This document shows positions 17,371 through 26,612 of a stretch of DNA of 64,000 nt, piece by piece (within the stretch, counting starts at the first letter, position 1; every line of letters starts with the position of its first letter). Source of the DNA: Alphaproteobacteria bacterium (GTDB lineage: Bacteria; Pseudomonadota; Alphaproteobacteria; Puniceispirillales; Puniceispirillaceae); NCBI GenBank assembly GCA_022425485.1, contig JAKMFL010000051.1, positions 1-64,000 of the forward strand, written 5' to 3'. A model generated the notes under the pieces. The model had not been told where the DNA came from. It ran no database searches and saw nothing but the letters and a program-made list of their open reading frames with translations. Made by a program: the position numbers and the translations under genes.

Positions 17371-18969
17371 TTACCCCAAGAATACGGTTACAATTTCTGG
17401 CCAAATCAACAGAACAGATAGCGCTAGAAGCTGGATGCCGATAAAGGGCAAGAAGCCTCTGAAAATATCTGTCAAAGAGATATGTGGCGGGGCAACTGAT
17501 TTCAGATAGAAAGCAGCGGGGCCAAATGGTGGAGATAAGAAAGACACCTGCATATTCATACAGAAGACAACCCCAAACCATACCGCAATATAGCGGGGCT
17601 CAATCGAGCCAAGAAAGCCAATATCTTCGATAGGCAGTTTGCGCACAATCGGCAGGAACACAGGCATAATCAACAGAACAATACCTACCCAATCCATAAA
17701 CATACCCATGATGAGGAAGATCAGCATCATAAACAAGATAACGCCCATTGCTGGCAGGTCATACCCAACGATCAGGTTCGCCACATAGGTTGGCCCCCCT
17801 ACAAGCGTATAGGCCGCAGCAAGTGCCGCCGCACCGATGGTGACCCAAATAATCGTGCCCGTTGATTTCAGGGTTCGCATCACCGAATCCCAGACAATCT
17901 CAAACGTCATTTCGCGCCGAATAAGACCAATAACAAACACCGCAATAACGCCCATACCTGCCGCTTCGGTAATACCCGTAATGCCGCCATAGATAGAGCC
18001 AAGTACCACGCCAATAACAATAGTTGGCGCTATCAGGCCCTTACCCATTTCCCAACCATTTTGCGTGCGCTCTTTGCCAACTACCAGATACATAATGGCA
18101 AGGCAGATGAAAAACGCCGCGCCAATATATGGCATATCCGAGACCATGCCGAGGAAGATAGGGTCTACCCCTTCTTGGATAATATTCTCACCTGTAAGGG
18201 TAAAGAACACTGCCCGCAAGAACAGAACGCCAGTAATCCAAAGGCCAAAACGGGCAAGGAAACCAAGGAACATCAAAGATTTCTCAGAAGTTGGCGGATC
18301 GCTCGGATCGGGTTCTGGCAGAGGGGCATCCTGAGGGCGAAGCCTCGTGATGACCATAATATAGATGATGAAGAAAGAGGCCAACATAAAGCCCGGCAAG
18401 AATGAAGCCGTAAATAGCGCCTTAATAGAGGTCTCTGTAATCAGACCATAGAAAATCAAAACGATAGAGGGCGGGATCATTGTCCCTAGCGAGCCTGAGG
18501 CACAAATCGTACCAATGGCTAGGTTCTGATTATAGCCCAGACGCAACATTTGTGGCAGAGCAATCAAGCCAAGCAAAACCACCTCACCGCCGATAATCCC
18601 TGACATCGCAGCCATAATCACGGCCATGATAGAGGTCACAATCGCGATACCGCCGCGTGTCCGGTTGAGCCAGATATTTAGCGAGGAATACATATCGCGC
18701 GCAATGCCCGATCGCTCCAATAACGCCGCCATAAAAATAAATAAGGGCACCGATATCAGAACGTAATTCGTCATCTGCCTGTAGACTGCCTGACTAAGCA
18801 CGGAAAACGGCCCACGACCAAAATCCATAAACATCAAATCAGGGCCAAATTTTAACACCAAAGCAACAACAGCTAGAAACGCTGAGGCAAAACCAAGCGG
18901 CATGCCAATCGCCAATAATACAAACATCCCCCCCAAGAGGATAAGGCTAAGGGTACCTACATCAACCAT
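17371..18969 (-). CDS. dctM: TRAP transporter large permease subunit (DctM)
   Basis: Twelve-plus-segment integral membrane subunit that couples solute import to sodium or proton flow. At 532 residues it is longer than the usual 430 because of a charged cytoplasmic loop around residues 210-235 (RLRPQDAPLPEPDPSDPP) and an extra hydrophobic block up to about 300. Conserved blocks include LERSGIARDMY, GIIGGEVVLLGLIALP, SLGTMIPPSIVLIFYG and ITGITEAAGMGV. The ATG directly follows the dctQ stop (TAAATG), so the two are coupled. The terminator lies just after. Confidence 0.93.
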   Translation of the reverse strand: MVDVGTLSLILLGGMFVLLAIGMPLGFASAFLAVVALVLKFGPDLMFMDFGRGPFSVLSQAVYRQMTNYVLISVPLFIFMAALLERSGIARDMYSSLNIWLNRTRGGIAIVTSIMAVIMAAMSGIIGGEVVLLGLIALPQMLRLGYNQNLAIGTICASGSLGTMIPPSIVLIFYGLITETSIKALFTASFLPGFMLASFFIIYIMVITRLRPQDAPLPEPDPSDPPTSEKSLMFLGFLARFGLWITGVLFLRAVFFTLTGENIIQEGVDPIFLGMVSDMPYIGAAFFICLAIMYLVVGKERTQNGWEMGKGLIAPTIVIGVVLGSIYGGITGITEAAGMGVIAVFVIGLIRREMTFEIVWDSVMRTLKSTGTIIWVTIGAAALAAAYTLVGGPTYVANLIVGYDLPAMGVILFMMLIFLIMGMFMDWVGIVLLIMPVFLPIVRKLPIEDIGFLGSIEPRYIAVWFGVVFCMNMQVSFLSPPFGPAAFYLKSVAPPHISLTDIFRGFLPFIGIQLLALSVLLIWPEIVTVFLG

Positions 18970-19782
18970 TTACGTCCGCTCCTCAAGCGTTTTGCGGATA
19001 TTCTCAATCTCAGTCTGATCAATCTCATCCGCAGGCGTATGTTTCACATCTTCTTTGTTCCAATCTGCAATGAGGTTGGAAATCGCCTGAATACATACCA
19101 GCGTAATGATAATCAGAATCGCCGGCTTTACTGTTGCAGGGATGGGGGGATCCCATGCCGTGCCAAACCGCTCAAACCGCTCAAATTTATCTACGGCTTC
19201 GTCAAACGCGCCCCAGATAAGGCAGAATGTAAAAATCGTTATCAGCAATACAGAGACCGAATCAGCGAGCTTTTTAGCCCAACGCGGAAACATCTCATAA
19301 ATAATGAAAATTCGAATATGACTGCGCTGTTGCATCGCATAAAGCCCCGCCAGCAAGAACAGGAAGGAAGCAATCCACAACGTCATTTCATTCGCCCAAA
19401 GGGTGGGGCGGGCAAACACATAGCGTGATATCACCTCATAGAGCATCGCAATTTCAATGAAAATGATAGACATCATTGCGATTCGCGAAGATACCAGCGA
19501 AACAATATCAAAAAATCCTGCCTTTTCAGGCTCAATCGCCCCTTTATTATCTGAAAGATATATGCCGGCAATTAATAGTGAGAACGCAAGCAGAAGCATA
19601 AATGTCCGCGCCAACAGTCCACCTTCTGGGCGCAACATTTCATGTACACCCACTCCACTATCTAAAAATGCTTTATTAAAGACCAGGACAAAGAAAACAA
19701 ACAAAGTTAAGCATGCTGATATTGTGGCTGTCTGTCTTACTGGCTTGCGAAACCTTCCTAGCCAAACGCTGTCGTCACTCAT
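18970..19782 (-). CDS. dctQ: TRAP transporter small permease subunit (DctQ)
   Basis: About 270 residues, long for DctQ (usual 160-200). An N-terminal extension contains two additional hydrophobic segments (about residues 15-40 and 65-85) before the standard four-segment DctQ domain, whose core is WANEMTLWIASFLFLLAGLYAM and HIRI. Start chosen at ATG 19782, preceded by AGGGGTGGA; the frame also opens at 19803. A small in-frame 9-bp duplication gives FERFER near the C-terminal part. Works with DctM; stop and dctM start are adjacent. Confidence 0.88.
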   Translation of the reverse strand: MSDDSVWLGRFRKPVRQTATISACLTLFVFFVLVFNKAFLDSGVGVHEMLRPEGGLLARTFMLLLAFSLLIAGIYLSDNKGAIEPEKAGFFDIVSLVSSRIAMMSIIFIEIAMLYEVISRYVFARPTLWANEMTLWIASFLFLLAGLYAMQQRSHIRIFIIYEMFPRWAKKLADSVSVLLITIFTFCLIWGAFDEAVDKFERFERFGTAWDPPIPATVKPAILIIITLVCIQAISNLIADWNKEDVKHTPADEIDQTEIENIRKTLEERT

Positions 19783-19872
19783 TATTCCACCCCTAATCTT
19801 CATTTAGAAAATTACTTTTATTTTTTTTTACGACTTTAAATTTTATTAAAAAAATCTGTTTTGTATAAGTGT

Positions 19873-19912
19873 GTAAAAACGAGAGAGCAAAAAAACTTTC
19901 TGCTCTCTCGTT
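19873..19912 (-). terminator. Hairpin between dctP and dctQ (attenuator-like terminator)
   Basis: A perfect 12-bp stem, AACGAGAGAGCA (19878-19889) with TGCTCTCTCGTT (19901-19912), is followed on the minus strand by a short T-run. It is placed after the binding-protein gene and before the permease genes, where partial termination or mRNA protection would give more binding protein than permease. Confidence 0.8.
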
Positions 19913-19942
19913 CGTTTATAGCCTTATCAAGACATCAAAACC

Positions 19943-20974
19943 TTATTTTGAAGTCAGACCAAGCTGGCCTAGATATTCGCGGTGGCTCTTAACCAACGCT
20001 GCGGCTTCTGGTGTTTTTGCAGCCCAGCCATTCCAAGCTTCTTGAGCGATTTGGCGGAACTTTGCACGGTCTTCTGTTGACCAGTCATATAGCATCACGC
20101 CTTTGGCTGTCAGCATAGCTGCAGCTTCTGCGTTCTTCTTTTCATTTGAAAGTGCTGCGTGCAGAGATACTTTCTGCATTGCTGTGTCGATAATCCGGCG
20201 CTGTGATTCTGTCAGACCGTCCCAAACTGCTTTGTTACAAGCCAAGTGATCAGATGGCATTGAATGGAAGCCTGGGTAAGTCGCGTGATTTACCAGATCA
20301 TAAAGACCTAGACCCACGTTGTTATTCAGACCAGAAGCATCCGCACCATCGATGATGCCTGTTTCCAATGCGGTAAAGATTTCGGTGAAATCCATCACAA
20401 TTGGAGACGCGCCAAGACCGGCAAAAATTTCTGTCTCTAGACCCGGAGGTGAACGGAATTTCCAATCCTTTAGGTCTTCAAACCCTCTGAGAGGCTTTGA
20501 TGATGACAAGCTTTCCTGACCGTATACGGACCAGCCAATAAGCTGCATGCCATAAGCATTGTAGAGTTCCTGTGCGGCATCATAACCACCACCATAATAT
20601 AACCAGCTAAGCTGCTGATATGGTGTGTCATAACCACCCATAATATCCCCGACAAACTGGAAAGCTGGGTTCTTACCTGTTTGGTAAGCACCACCAGTCA
20701 TGTCACAATCTAGAATTCCATTAGCTGCAGCGTCAAATGTTTCAACTGACCCAACTACTGAAGACGCCCAAAACATTTCAATGTCGATAGAGCCGTCAGA
20801 CATGGTCTCAACATCGTCAACCCATTCCTGATAAATCATGCCAGTTGGGTGGTCCATCGCGTAGTGTGTTTGAATTCGCAGCGTTGTTTTGCCGCCATGT
20901 GATCCAGCCAGAGCTGGGCCCGCAAGCATGCCTGCAACTACAGCAGCACCAATTGCTAATTTTGTGAACTTCAT
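19943..20974 (-). CDS. dctP: TRAP transporter solute-binding protein (DctP family)
   Basis: Periplasmic binding protein of about 343 residues. A clean signal peptide (MKFTKLAIGAAVVAGMLAGP then ALAGSHG) is followed by TLRIQTHYAMDHPTG and the DctP core with LKDWKFRSPPGLETEIFAGLG, the carboxylate-binding arginine region, and a GIIDGADASG block. The ligand is likely an organic or sugar acid by genomic context. ATG 20974 is preceded by GGAGGAA at good spacing. It is the first gene of the operon, followed by a strong hairpin and then dctQ-dctM. Confidence 0.93.
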   Translation of the reverse strand: MKFTKLAIGAAVVAGMLAGPALAGSHGGKTTLRIQTHYAMDHPTGMIYQEWVDDVETMSDGSIDIEMFWASSVVGSVETFDAAANGILDCDMTGGAYQTGKNPAFQFVGDIMGGYDTPYQQLSWLYYGGGYDAAQELYNAYGMQLIGWSVYGQESLSSSKPLRGFEDLKDWKFRSPPGLETEIFAGLGASPIVMDFTEIFTALETGIIDGADASGLNNNVGLGLYDLVNHATYPGFHSMPSDHLACNKAVWDGLTESQRRIIDTAMQKVSLHAALSNEKKNAEAAAMLTAKGVMLYDWSTEDRAKFRQIAQEAWNGWAAKTPEAAALVKSHREYLGQLGLTSK

Positions 20975-21362
20975 CACGTTCCTCCGTTATGTTTAAATAT
21001 CAGGAGGAGATTATAATGTTTATTGAAAAGCAAATTGTTCCCCCCCAGTTAACAGATGAAGTGAAGTGTATTATTGGGGGAATGTCCAGAGAAAATTGGT
21101 CTTCAATTGTCAAATTTTGTTCTTTTTTCCATGATCTCATAAAGTTATTTTAAAAAATCGTTCCAAACTGGTCGGAATCACTATGATTCTTGATTATTTG
21201 ATCAGCTTATGCGCTATAATTATATTGATAAAACTTCGTTTTTTGCCCGCATGAGGCTTGGATTATGGACGGGAATTAAACTGGCTTTCCTTTTGGCTGA
21301 AGCTTCAGGATGCTAAAAATAAATTAAGGCCATGTACCTAAGACCCCAATTAAAGAGACCTC
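20975..21362. promoter_or_regulatory. Divergent spacer between dctP and the enolase-family gene
   Basis: This 388-bp AT-rich region must hold promoters for the TRAP operon (minus) and the enolase-family gene (plus). It contains an inverted repeat TTCCCCC (21038-21044) / GGGGGAA (21076-21082) with a 31-bp spacer, and a 45-codon ORF listed separately. No confident -35/-10 pair was identified on either strand. Confidence 0.5.
21016..21153 (+). CDS. Possible 45-residue protein with a strong ribosome binding site
   Basis: ATG 21016 is preceded by AGGAGGAG at a 7-nt spacing, the best Shine-Dalgarno in this spacer. The product starts MFIEKQIVPPQLTDEVK and ends in a hydrophobic/basic stretch (FFHDLIKLF). 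It holds two cysteines, has no recognised family, and its composition is credible for a small protein. The ORF overlaps the TTCCCCC/GGGGGAA inverted repeat. Against it: short length, and the SD could be a coincidence in a purine-rich stretch. Confidence 0.35.
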   Translation: MFIEKQIVPPQLTDEVKCIIGGMSRENWSSIVKFCSFFHDLIKLF

Positions 21363-22514
21363 ATGATGAAAATTACCAGCATCCATGCGCATATCTTGTC
21401 CTCCCCCCTAGAAACACCCTTTGCTTTCTCACAAGGCTGGGTTTCGACACGTTCAGCAACATTAATAGAAGTAACAACAGATACTGGTCTTACGGGCTGG
21501 GGAGAGGCGTTTTGTCAGGGTTTAGAGACCCCGCAAATTGCAGCTACCGCCATCGAGAGTTGCTTTGCGCCAATGCTGATAGGCCGCAACCCGTTAAGCA
21601 CTGAAAAGCATTGGTTTGATATGTATAATCGCTCGCGCGATTTCGGCCGCAAAGGTGCCGTAATGGCAGCGATAAGCGGTATCGACATCGCTTTATGGGA
21701 TATTGCTGGGCAAGCCTATAAGCAGCCTGTCTGGCAATTATTGGGCGGCGCGCATCGCCGGCAAGTTGAGCCCTATGCGACAGGTTTTTACCGCATCAAA
21801 GGGCAAGGCGAGGCAGAACGTCTGGCAGAAGAAGCACAAATGCATGCGCAAAACGGCTTTCGATATATGAAGGTGAAGCTGGGCTTTGGCGTCAGGGATG
21901 ATATCTGTGTGATGAAAGCCATTCAAAAGGCTATTGACCCCGCTAAAATTACGCTGATGGTAGACAGTAATCACGCCTATGGCCGCAGTGAGGCGCTATA
22001 TCTAGGGCAGGCTTTGGCAGATATGCATCTTCGCTGGTATGAAGAGCCCGTAGCCCCAGAAGATTATGAAGGCTATGCAGATTTGCGGCGCCGTCTACCC
22101 ATGGCCATAGCGGGCGGAGAAAACGAACATAGTTTATATGGATTTAATGCCCTGTTCGAGGGGGCATGCGTTGATATCGCCCAGCCTGATATCGGCTCTT
22201 GCGGGGGCTTTACCGCAGCACGCCACATCACCGCCCTTGCGCAAGCCAAAGGTGTAGAGATAAATCCGCATGTCTGGGGCAGCGCGGTAGCGCAAGCGGC
22301 ATCGCTTCACCTAATAGCCGCCCTTCCTAATACGCATCACTCCTTATTTGCCCGCCAGCCTATTCTTGAATATGACCAATCCTCTCATCCATTTCGGCGC
22401 GAGCTGACCCGCCACCCGATTCAGATGCAGGACGGCTTTGTGCACATTAATGATGCGCCCGGCCTCGGCATAGAAATACGCAAGGATACGCTTGCGCATT
22501 ACCGCATAAATTAG
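21363..22514 (+). CDS. Enolase-superfamily (mandelate racemase/muconate lactonizing enzyme) sugar-acid dehydratase
   Basis: 383 residues with the N-terminal capping domain and C-terminal barrel of the MR/MLE group. Catalytic elements visible: Lys170 and Lys172 in YMKVKLGFG, metal ligands Asp201 (VDSNHAYG), Glu227/228 (WYEEPV) and Glu253 (GGENEH), and the Asp276-His303 dyad region (DIGSCGG, NPHVWGS) typical of the mandelate-racemase subgroup. Members of this subgroup dehydrate acid sugars such as rhamnonate, fuconate, galactonate or arabinonate; the exact sugar is not evident. Divergent from the TRAP operon, which may import its substrate. Start ATG 21363 (MMKIT); the second ATG is possible. 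Confidence 0.85.
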   Translation: MMKITSIHAHILSSPLETPFAFSQGWVSTRSATLIEVTTDTGLTGWGEAFCQGLETPQIAATAIESCFAPMLIGRNPLSTEKHWFDMYNRSRDFGRKGAVMAAISGIDIALWDIAGQAYKQPVWQLLGGAHRRQVEPYATGFYRIKGQGEAERLAEEAQMHAQNGFRYMKVKLGFGVRDDICVMKAIQKAIDPAKITLMVDSNHAYGRSEALYLGQALADMHLRWYEEPVAPEDYEGYADLRRRLPMAIAGGENEHSLYGFNALFEGACVDIAQPDIGSCGGFTAARHITALAQAKGVEINPHVWGSAVAQAASLHLIAALPNTHHSLFARQPILEYDQSSHPFRRELTRHPIQMQDGFVHINDAPGLGIEIRKDTLAHYRIN

Positions 22515-22546
22515 CCAGAATTAGCTGTCAGCTTTTTTGAGCTAGG

Positions 22547-23527
22547 CTAGGGTTTAGGCAAATCATCTTCTAGATAGATTTTGATAATCTCTTCAAAACT
22601 TGCCTCACTTTCAAAGCCGAGAGCGTGCGCCCGGGCGGTATCAAAATTGCGTGGCCAACCAGCAACAATTTTCACAATCCGTTCTTCTAGCTGCGGTTTA
22701 ATCAGTGCCACCACATCACTGCCTGCGACATTACGCAACGCTTCTATCTGCTCGGCAACCGTGCAGGAAACGCCCGGCATATTTAAAGAGCGTCTACTGC
22801 CAAGCTGAGACAAGTCAAGCGAAGCCGCATGGGTTAAAAAGCGGGCTGCTGAACGCGGCGAGGCATGCCAGTGGCGCACGTCATCGCTAACAGGTAGTAT
22901 CGCTTCAACGCCGTTTAGCGGTTCTCTGATAATGCCAGAAAAGAAGGAAGATGCTGCCAGATTAGGCTTGCCCGGACGCACGCAGATGGTCGGCAGGCGA
23001 ATAGATATACCCTCAATATACCCCTTGCGGCTGTAATCAGCTATCAGCATTTCAACAATGGCTTTTTGTGCCCCATAGGAAGTTTGCGGCGCACATAAAA
23101 ATTCATCCGAAATTTTATCTGGGAAAGGCGGGCCAAACACCGCTATCGAAGAGGTAAAGATGATTTTCGGCACATATGTGCCGCCGCTATCATCGTGATG
23201 CTGGCGCAGCGATTCTAAAAACGCCCAAGAACCCGCCATATTGACCTGCCAGCCTTTGCTGAATTCTAGCTCTGCTTCACCAGAAACAATAGAAGCGAGG
23301 TGAAAAATAACATCTGGCTTCAAATCTGCCAGCTTTTGCATTTCTGCAGCCTCAGCAATATTGCCGACCAACACTTCGCTAGCCCCGGACCAAGATGCAG
23401 TATTTGCGGGCACCATATCATGCAGGTAGATTTTAGAAATATTTCCAAGACCTGTATCCGCATTTTGTAATCTGCTAAGCAGTTTCTGGCCAACCATCCC
23501 TGCTGCGCCCATAATCAGAACTCGCAT
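22547..23527 (-). CDS. D-erythronate dehydrogenase-like NAD-dependent epimerase/dehydratase family protein (DenD-like)
   Basis: Extended-SDR Rossmann enzyme of 326 residues: MRVLIMGAAGMVGQKL cofactor loop, IFTSSIAVFG with the catalytic Ser, and YGAQKAIVEML with the Tyr/Lys pair. The blocks HDMVPA, HLASIVSGEAELEF and RLPTICVRPGKPN fit the DenD group that oxidises D-erythronate to 2-oxo-tetronate. In characterised pathways DenD works with an isomerase, a DUF1537 kinase and an aldolase; only a possible isomerase (30140) is present here. The start at ATG 23527 begins the Rossmann strand; a TTG 30 bp further out is an alternative. Confidence 0.78.
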   Translation of the reverse strand: MRVLIMGAAGMVGQKLLSRLQNADTGLGNISKIYLHDMVPANTASWSGASEVLVGNIAEAAEMQKLADLKPDVIFHLASIVSGEAELEFSKGWQVNMAGSWAFLESLRQHHDDSGGTYVPKIIFTSSIAVFGPPFPDKISDEFLCAPQTSYGAQKAIVEMLIADYSRKGYIEGISIRLPTICVRPGKPNLAASSFFSGIIREPLNGVEAILPVSDDVRHWHASPRSAARFLTHAASLDLSQLGSRRSLNMPGVSCTVAEQIEALRNVAGSDVVALIKPQLEERIVKIVAGWPRNFDTARAHALGFESEASFEEIIKIYLEDDLPKP

Positions 23528-23844
23528 CCCTCTTCTCCCACTATTATTTATAAGCAATCATTTATAACCACATCATTTTTAACTGGTTTTTTTCGATGTG
23601 ATGCTGTCATTATATTGAGGAACGCGAACAGGAAATCAAAAAGAAAAATAAAATAACATAAAAAATATAAAGACAGATTGCTGATATCATGGTGTAAATC
23701 TGCCAATATCTTTACCAGACCAGCTATACAGCGCTATCGCGGCAGAACGACGTGCATTTTGTTTTTATGCCAAATCAGGGTTAAAGACCAAAAGGCCAAA
23801 TAGAATTAAAAGCCAAGTAGAATTAAAAGTAGGAAGATTAGAAG
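23528..23844. promoter_or_regulatory. Divergent AT-rich spacer upstream of the xylonate dehydratase-like operon
   Basis: This 317-bp region lies between two divergent starts. It includes a poly-A-rich stretch (about 23630-23670) and a 17-bp tandem duplication adjoining the ribosome binding site of the plus-strand operon. No open frame with a ribosome binding site and no clear promoter consensus were found. Confidence 0.5.
23796..23829. repeat. 17-bp tandem duplication at the 5' leader of the IlvD/Edd gene
   Basis: CCAAATAGAATTAAAAG is followed immediately by CCAAGTAGAATTAAAAG (one mismatch), and then by the AGGAAG ribosome binding site of the gene starting at 23845. Confidence 0.9.
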
Positions 23845-25650
23845 ATGACCGATAAAAAAATTACGCCCGAACAACTTCGCTCTCGCATGTGGTTTAACAA
23901 CCCAAATGATGCTGAAATGACGGCGTTATATACAGAACGCTATTTGAATTATGGTCTGACACGCGATGAGCTGCGCTCAGGCAAGCCTATTATTGGTATC
24001 GCGCAGACCGGCTCTGATCTATCCCCTTGCAACCGGCATCACCTAGAGCTGGCAAAGCGGGTGCGGGATGGCATTATTGCTGCGGGCGGTGTGCCAATGG
24101 AAATTCCAGTGCATCCGATTCAGGAAACAGGCAAACGCCCCACCGCAATGTTGGACAGAAACCTTGCCTATCTTAGCCTTGTAGAAACCTTGTATGGATA
24201 TCCAATAGATGGCGTGGTGCTGATGATCGGCTGCGATAAAACCACACCTGCTTTGTTAATGGCGGCCTCTACGGTAGATATTCCGGCAATTGCACTATCT
24301 GTTGGGCCGATGCTAAATGGCTGGCATGATGGCGAGCGCACTGGCTCTGGCACTATTGTTTGGAAGGCACGTCAAATGATGGCCGCAGGCGAGATTGATG
24401 ATGATGGCTTTTTGGATCTGGTCACATCATCAACCCCATCTACCGGCTATTGCAATACAATGGGCACGGCCACAACCATGAATTCGCTAGCCGAAGCGCT
24501 AGGCATGCAATTGCCTGGTTCCGCTGCTATTCCTGCCCCGTATCGTGAGCGTGGCCAGATATCTTATGAGACAGGCGCGCGGATTGTGGATATGGTCTGG
24601 GAAGACTTGAAACCATCAGATATCATGACCCGCGAAGCCTTTGAGAATGCGATTGTCATAAACTCGGCTATTGGTGGTTCCACTAACGCGCCTATCCATC
24701 TAAATGCTGTGGCGCGGCATTTGGGTGTCAGCCTAAATAATGATGACTGGCAGGCCATTGGGCATAAAATTCCGCTGCTGGTAAATCTGCAGCCAGCTGG
24801 CGAATATTTAGGAGAAGATTACCACCGCGCTGGCGGCGTTCCAGCTGTGGTGGCTGAATTGATGCGTCATAATTTACTGCCACATCCGAACGCGATTACG
24901 GCAAATGGCGTGTCTATGGGTAGCAATTGTGAAACCGCAAAGATCAAAAATGATAAGGTGATTAAAACGGTAGATAACCCGCTGAAAACAGATGCTGGCT
25001 TTATCAATTTGAAGGGCAATTTATTCGATAGTGCCATCATGAAAACCAGCGTGATCAGCACCGAATTTTCAGGTCGCTATCTATCAAACCCTGATGATCC
25101 AAACGCCTTTGAAGGCACAGCTTTTGTTTTTGATGGGCCAGAAGATTTCCACCATAAAATTGATGATGAAAGTTTAAAGATGGATGCGCATTCTATTTTA
25201 GTGATGCGCGGGGCGGGGCCAAAGGGCTATCCGGGCGGTGCTGAGGTGGTAAATATGCGCCCACCTGCCTATCTGATAAAACAAGGAGTCTCAGAGCTTC
25301 CATGTATTGGCGATGGTCGGCAGTCTGGCACCTCTGGCTCCCCTTCTATCTTGAATGCCTCACCTGAGGCGGCCGATGGCGGCGGCCTTGCTCTATTGCG
25401 TTCTGGCGATAGGGTGCGCATTGATATGAATGATTTTACTGCCGATATCTTGATAAGTGATGAAGAGATGGAAGCCCGCAAAAAAGAGCTGCAAGAGGCA
25501 GGCGGTTATCCATCACCAGAAAGCCAGTCTCCTTGGCAGCAATATTTCCGGGAAATGGTAATGCCTTTCTCAGAAGGGATGGTGTTGAGAGACGCGCCAA
25601 ACTATCAGTCTATAGCGCGAACCAAAGGGATACCTCGCGATAATCACTAG
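23845..25650 (+). CDS. IlvD/Edd-family sugar-acid dehydratase, xylonate dehydratase-like
   Basis: 601 residues. Dehydrates an aldonic acid to a 2-keto-3-deoxy acid using an iron-sulfur cluster and Mg. Cluster cysteines: Cys62 (SPCNRHH), Cys130 (GCDKTTPA) and Cys203 (GYCNTMGTA), the spacing seen in pentonate dehydratases. C-terminal [20 protein letters not shown] also fits. Blocks such as [19 protein letters not shown] and ALGGSTN-like [14 protein letters not shown] resemble Caulobacter D-xylonate dehydratase more than IlvD or gluconate dehydratase. A substrate such as xylonate, arabinonate or fuconate is therefore likely. Head of a five-gene plus-strand operon with an FAH hydrolase and three dehydrogenases. 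Confidence 0.85.
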   Translation: MTDKKITPEQLRSRMWFNNPNDAEMTALYTERYLNYGLTRDELRSGKPIIGIAQTGSDLSPCNRHHLELAKRVRDGIIAAGGVPMEIPVHPIQETGKRPTAMLDRNLAYLSLVETLYGYPIDGVVLMIGCDKTTPALLMAASTVDIPAIALSVGPMLNGWHDGERTGSGTIVWKARQMMAAGEIDDDGFLDLVTSSTPSTGYCNTMGTATTMNSLAEALGMQLPGSAAIPAPYRERGQISYETGARIVDMVWEDLKPSDIMTREAFENAIVINSAIGGSTNAPIHLNAVARHLGVSLNNDDWQAIGHKIPLLVNLQPAGEYLGEDYHRAGGVPAVVAELMRHNLLPHPNAITANGVSMGSNCETAKIKNDKVIKTVDNPLKTDAGFINLKGNLFDSAIMKTSVISTEFSGRYLSNPDDPNAFEGTAFVFDGPEDFHHKIDDESLKMDAHSILVMRGAGPKGYPGGAEVVNMRPPAYLIKQGVSELPCIGDGRQSGTSGSPSILNASPEAADGGGLALLRSGDRVRIDMNDFTADILISDEEMEARKKELQEAGGYPSPESQSPWQQYFREMVMPFSEGMVLRDAPNYQSIARTKGIPRDNH

Positions 25651-25690
25651 GAATAAAATACCCAGAATAAAACACTACGAATAAAGTACT
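25649..25690. repeat. 14-bp tandem repeat, three copies, after the IlvD/Edd stop codon
   Basis: Units AGGAATAAAATACC, CAGAATAAAACACT and ACGAATAAAGTACT start at the stop codon and run toward the next gene. Immediately downstream two copies of the palindrome AAGTACTT flank TTCGAA (about 25684-25705). Confidence 0.8.
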
Positions 25691-25727
25691 TGGTTCGAAG
25701 TACTTGCAATAAAGGAGTTGTAGAAAA

Positions 25728-26573
25728 ATGAAACTTGTTAGATTTGGCGCATTAGGCGCAGAAAAACCCGGCATTCTAGATGCAGATGGGCAGATTCGTG
25801 ATCTATCTGGCCATGTGAAAGATATTAATGGCGCGACGCTTTCGCCTGCTGGTTTGGACGCAATTCGCGCTGTCGATCTATCTAGCTTGCCGGTGGTAAG
25901 CAGTCAGGAAAGGCTGGGGGCATGTGTTGGCGGCATTGGCAAATTTATGTGTATCGGGTTGAACTATTCTGATCATGCTGCTGAAACCGGCTCTGACATA
26001 CCAGAACATCCTATCTTATTTATGAAAGCCACTTCAGCTGTGGTAGGCGCAAATGATACGGTAATGTTACCGCGCGGCTCAACCCAAACGGATTGGGAAG
26101 TAGAGCTAGGCGTGGTCATCGGAAAAGCAGCGAAGTATGTTTCTGTAGAAGACGCCCTAGATTATGTTGCAGGCTATTTTGTCTCTAACGATGTATCTGA
26201 GCGCCATTTTCAAGCAAAGCTAACCGGCCAGTGGACAAAGGGCAAATCCTGCGACACCTTTGGCCCTATCGGCCCGTGGCTGGTAACCGCAGATGAAATT
26301 GCTGACCCCCAAAATTTGGATATGAGTTTGGATGTAAATGGTAAGCGGATGCAAACTGGCAATAGCTCGACCATGATCTTCAGCGTTGCGGAATGTATCT
26401 CGCATCTCTCACAATTAATGACCTTGCAGCCAGGTGATGTCATCTCTACCGGTACGCCGCCAGGTGTTGGTATGGGCATCAAGCCTGAGCCTGTCTATTT
26501 ACGTGAAGGCGATGTAATGGATGTGTGGATTGATGGGCTAGGCAAGCAACGCCAGCACGTCGGTCAAGACTAA
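25728..26573 (+). CDS. Fumarylacetoacetate-hydrolase-family enzyme, diketo-deoxy-sugar-acid hydrolase-like
   Basis: 281 residues. Shows the FAH domain with CIGLNYSDHAAETG, metal-ligand blocks in TDWEVELGVVIG and NDVSERHFQ, and the product-exit motif STGTPPGVGMG. The long N-terminal lead (FGALGAEKPGILDADGQIRD) is typical of 2,4-diketo-3-deoxy-L-fuconate/rhamnonate hydrolases, which split a diketo acid to pyruvate plus a hydroxy acid. Dehydratase upstream and an SDR downstream are the partners such a hydrolase needs; this pathway assignment is inference. AAAGGAG precedes the ATG. Confidence 0.82.
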   Translation: MKLVRFGALGAEKPGILDADGQIRDLSGHVKDINGATLSPAGLDAIRAVDLSSLPVVSSQERLGACVGGIGKFMCIGLNYSDHAAETGSDIPEHPILFMKATSAVVGANDTVMLPRGSTQTDWEVELGVVIGKAAKYVSVEDALDYVAGYFVSNDVSERHFQAKLTGQWTKGKSCDTFGPIGPWLVTADEIADPQNLDMSLDVNGKRMQTGNSSTMIFSVAECISHLSQLMTLQPGDVISTGTPPGVGMGIKPEPVYLREGDVMDVWIDGLGKQRQHVGQD

Positions 26574-26612
26574 GCAGAAAATCCATTATCTAGCTGAGGG
26601 AGGCAAGGACAG

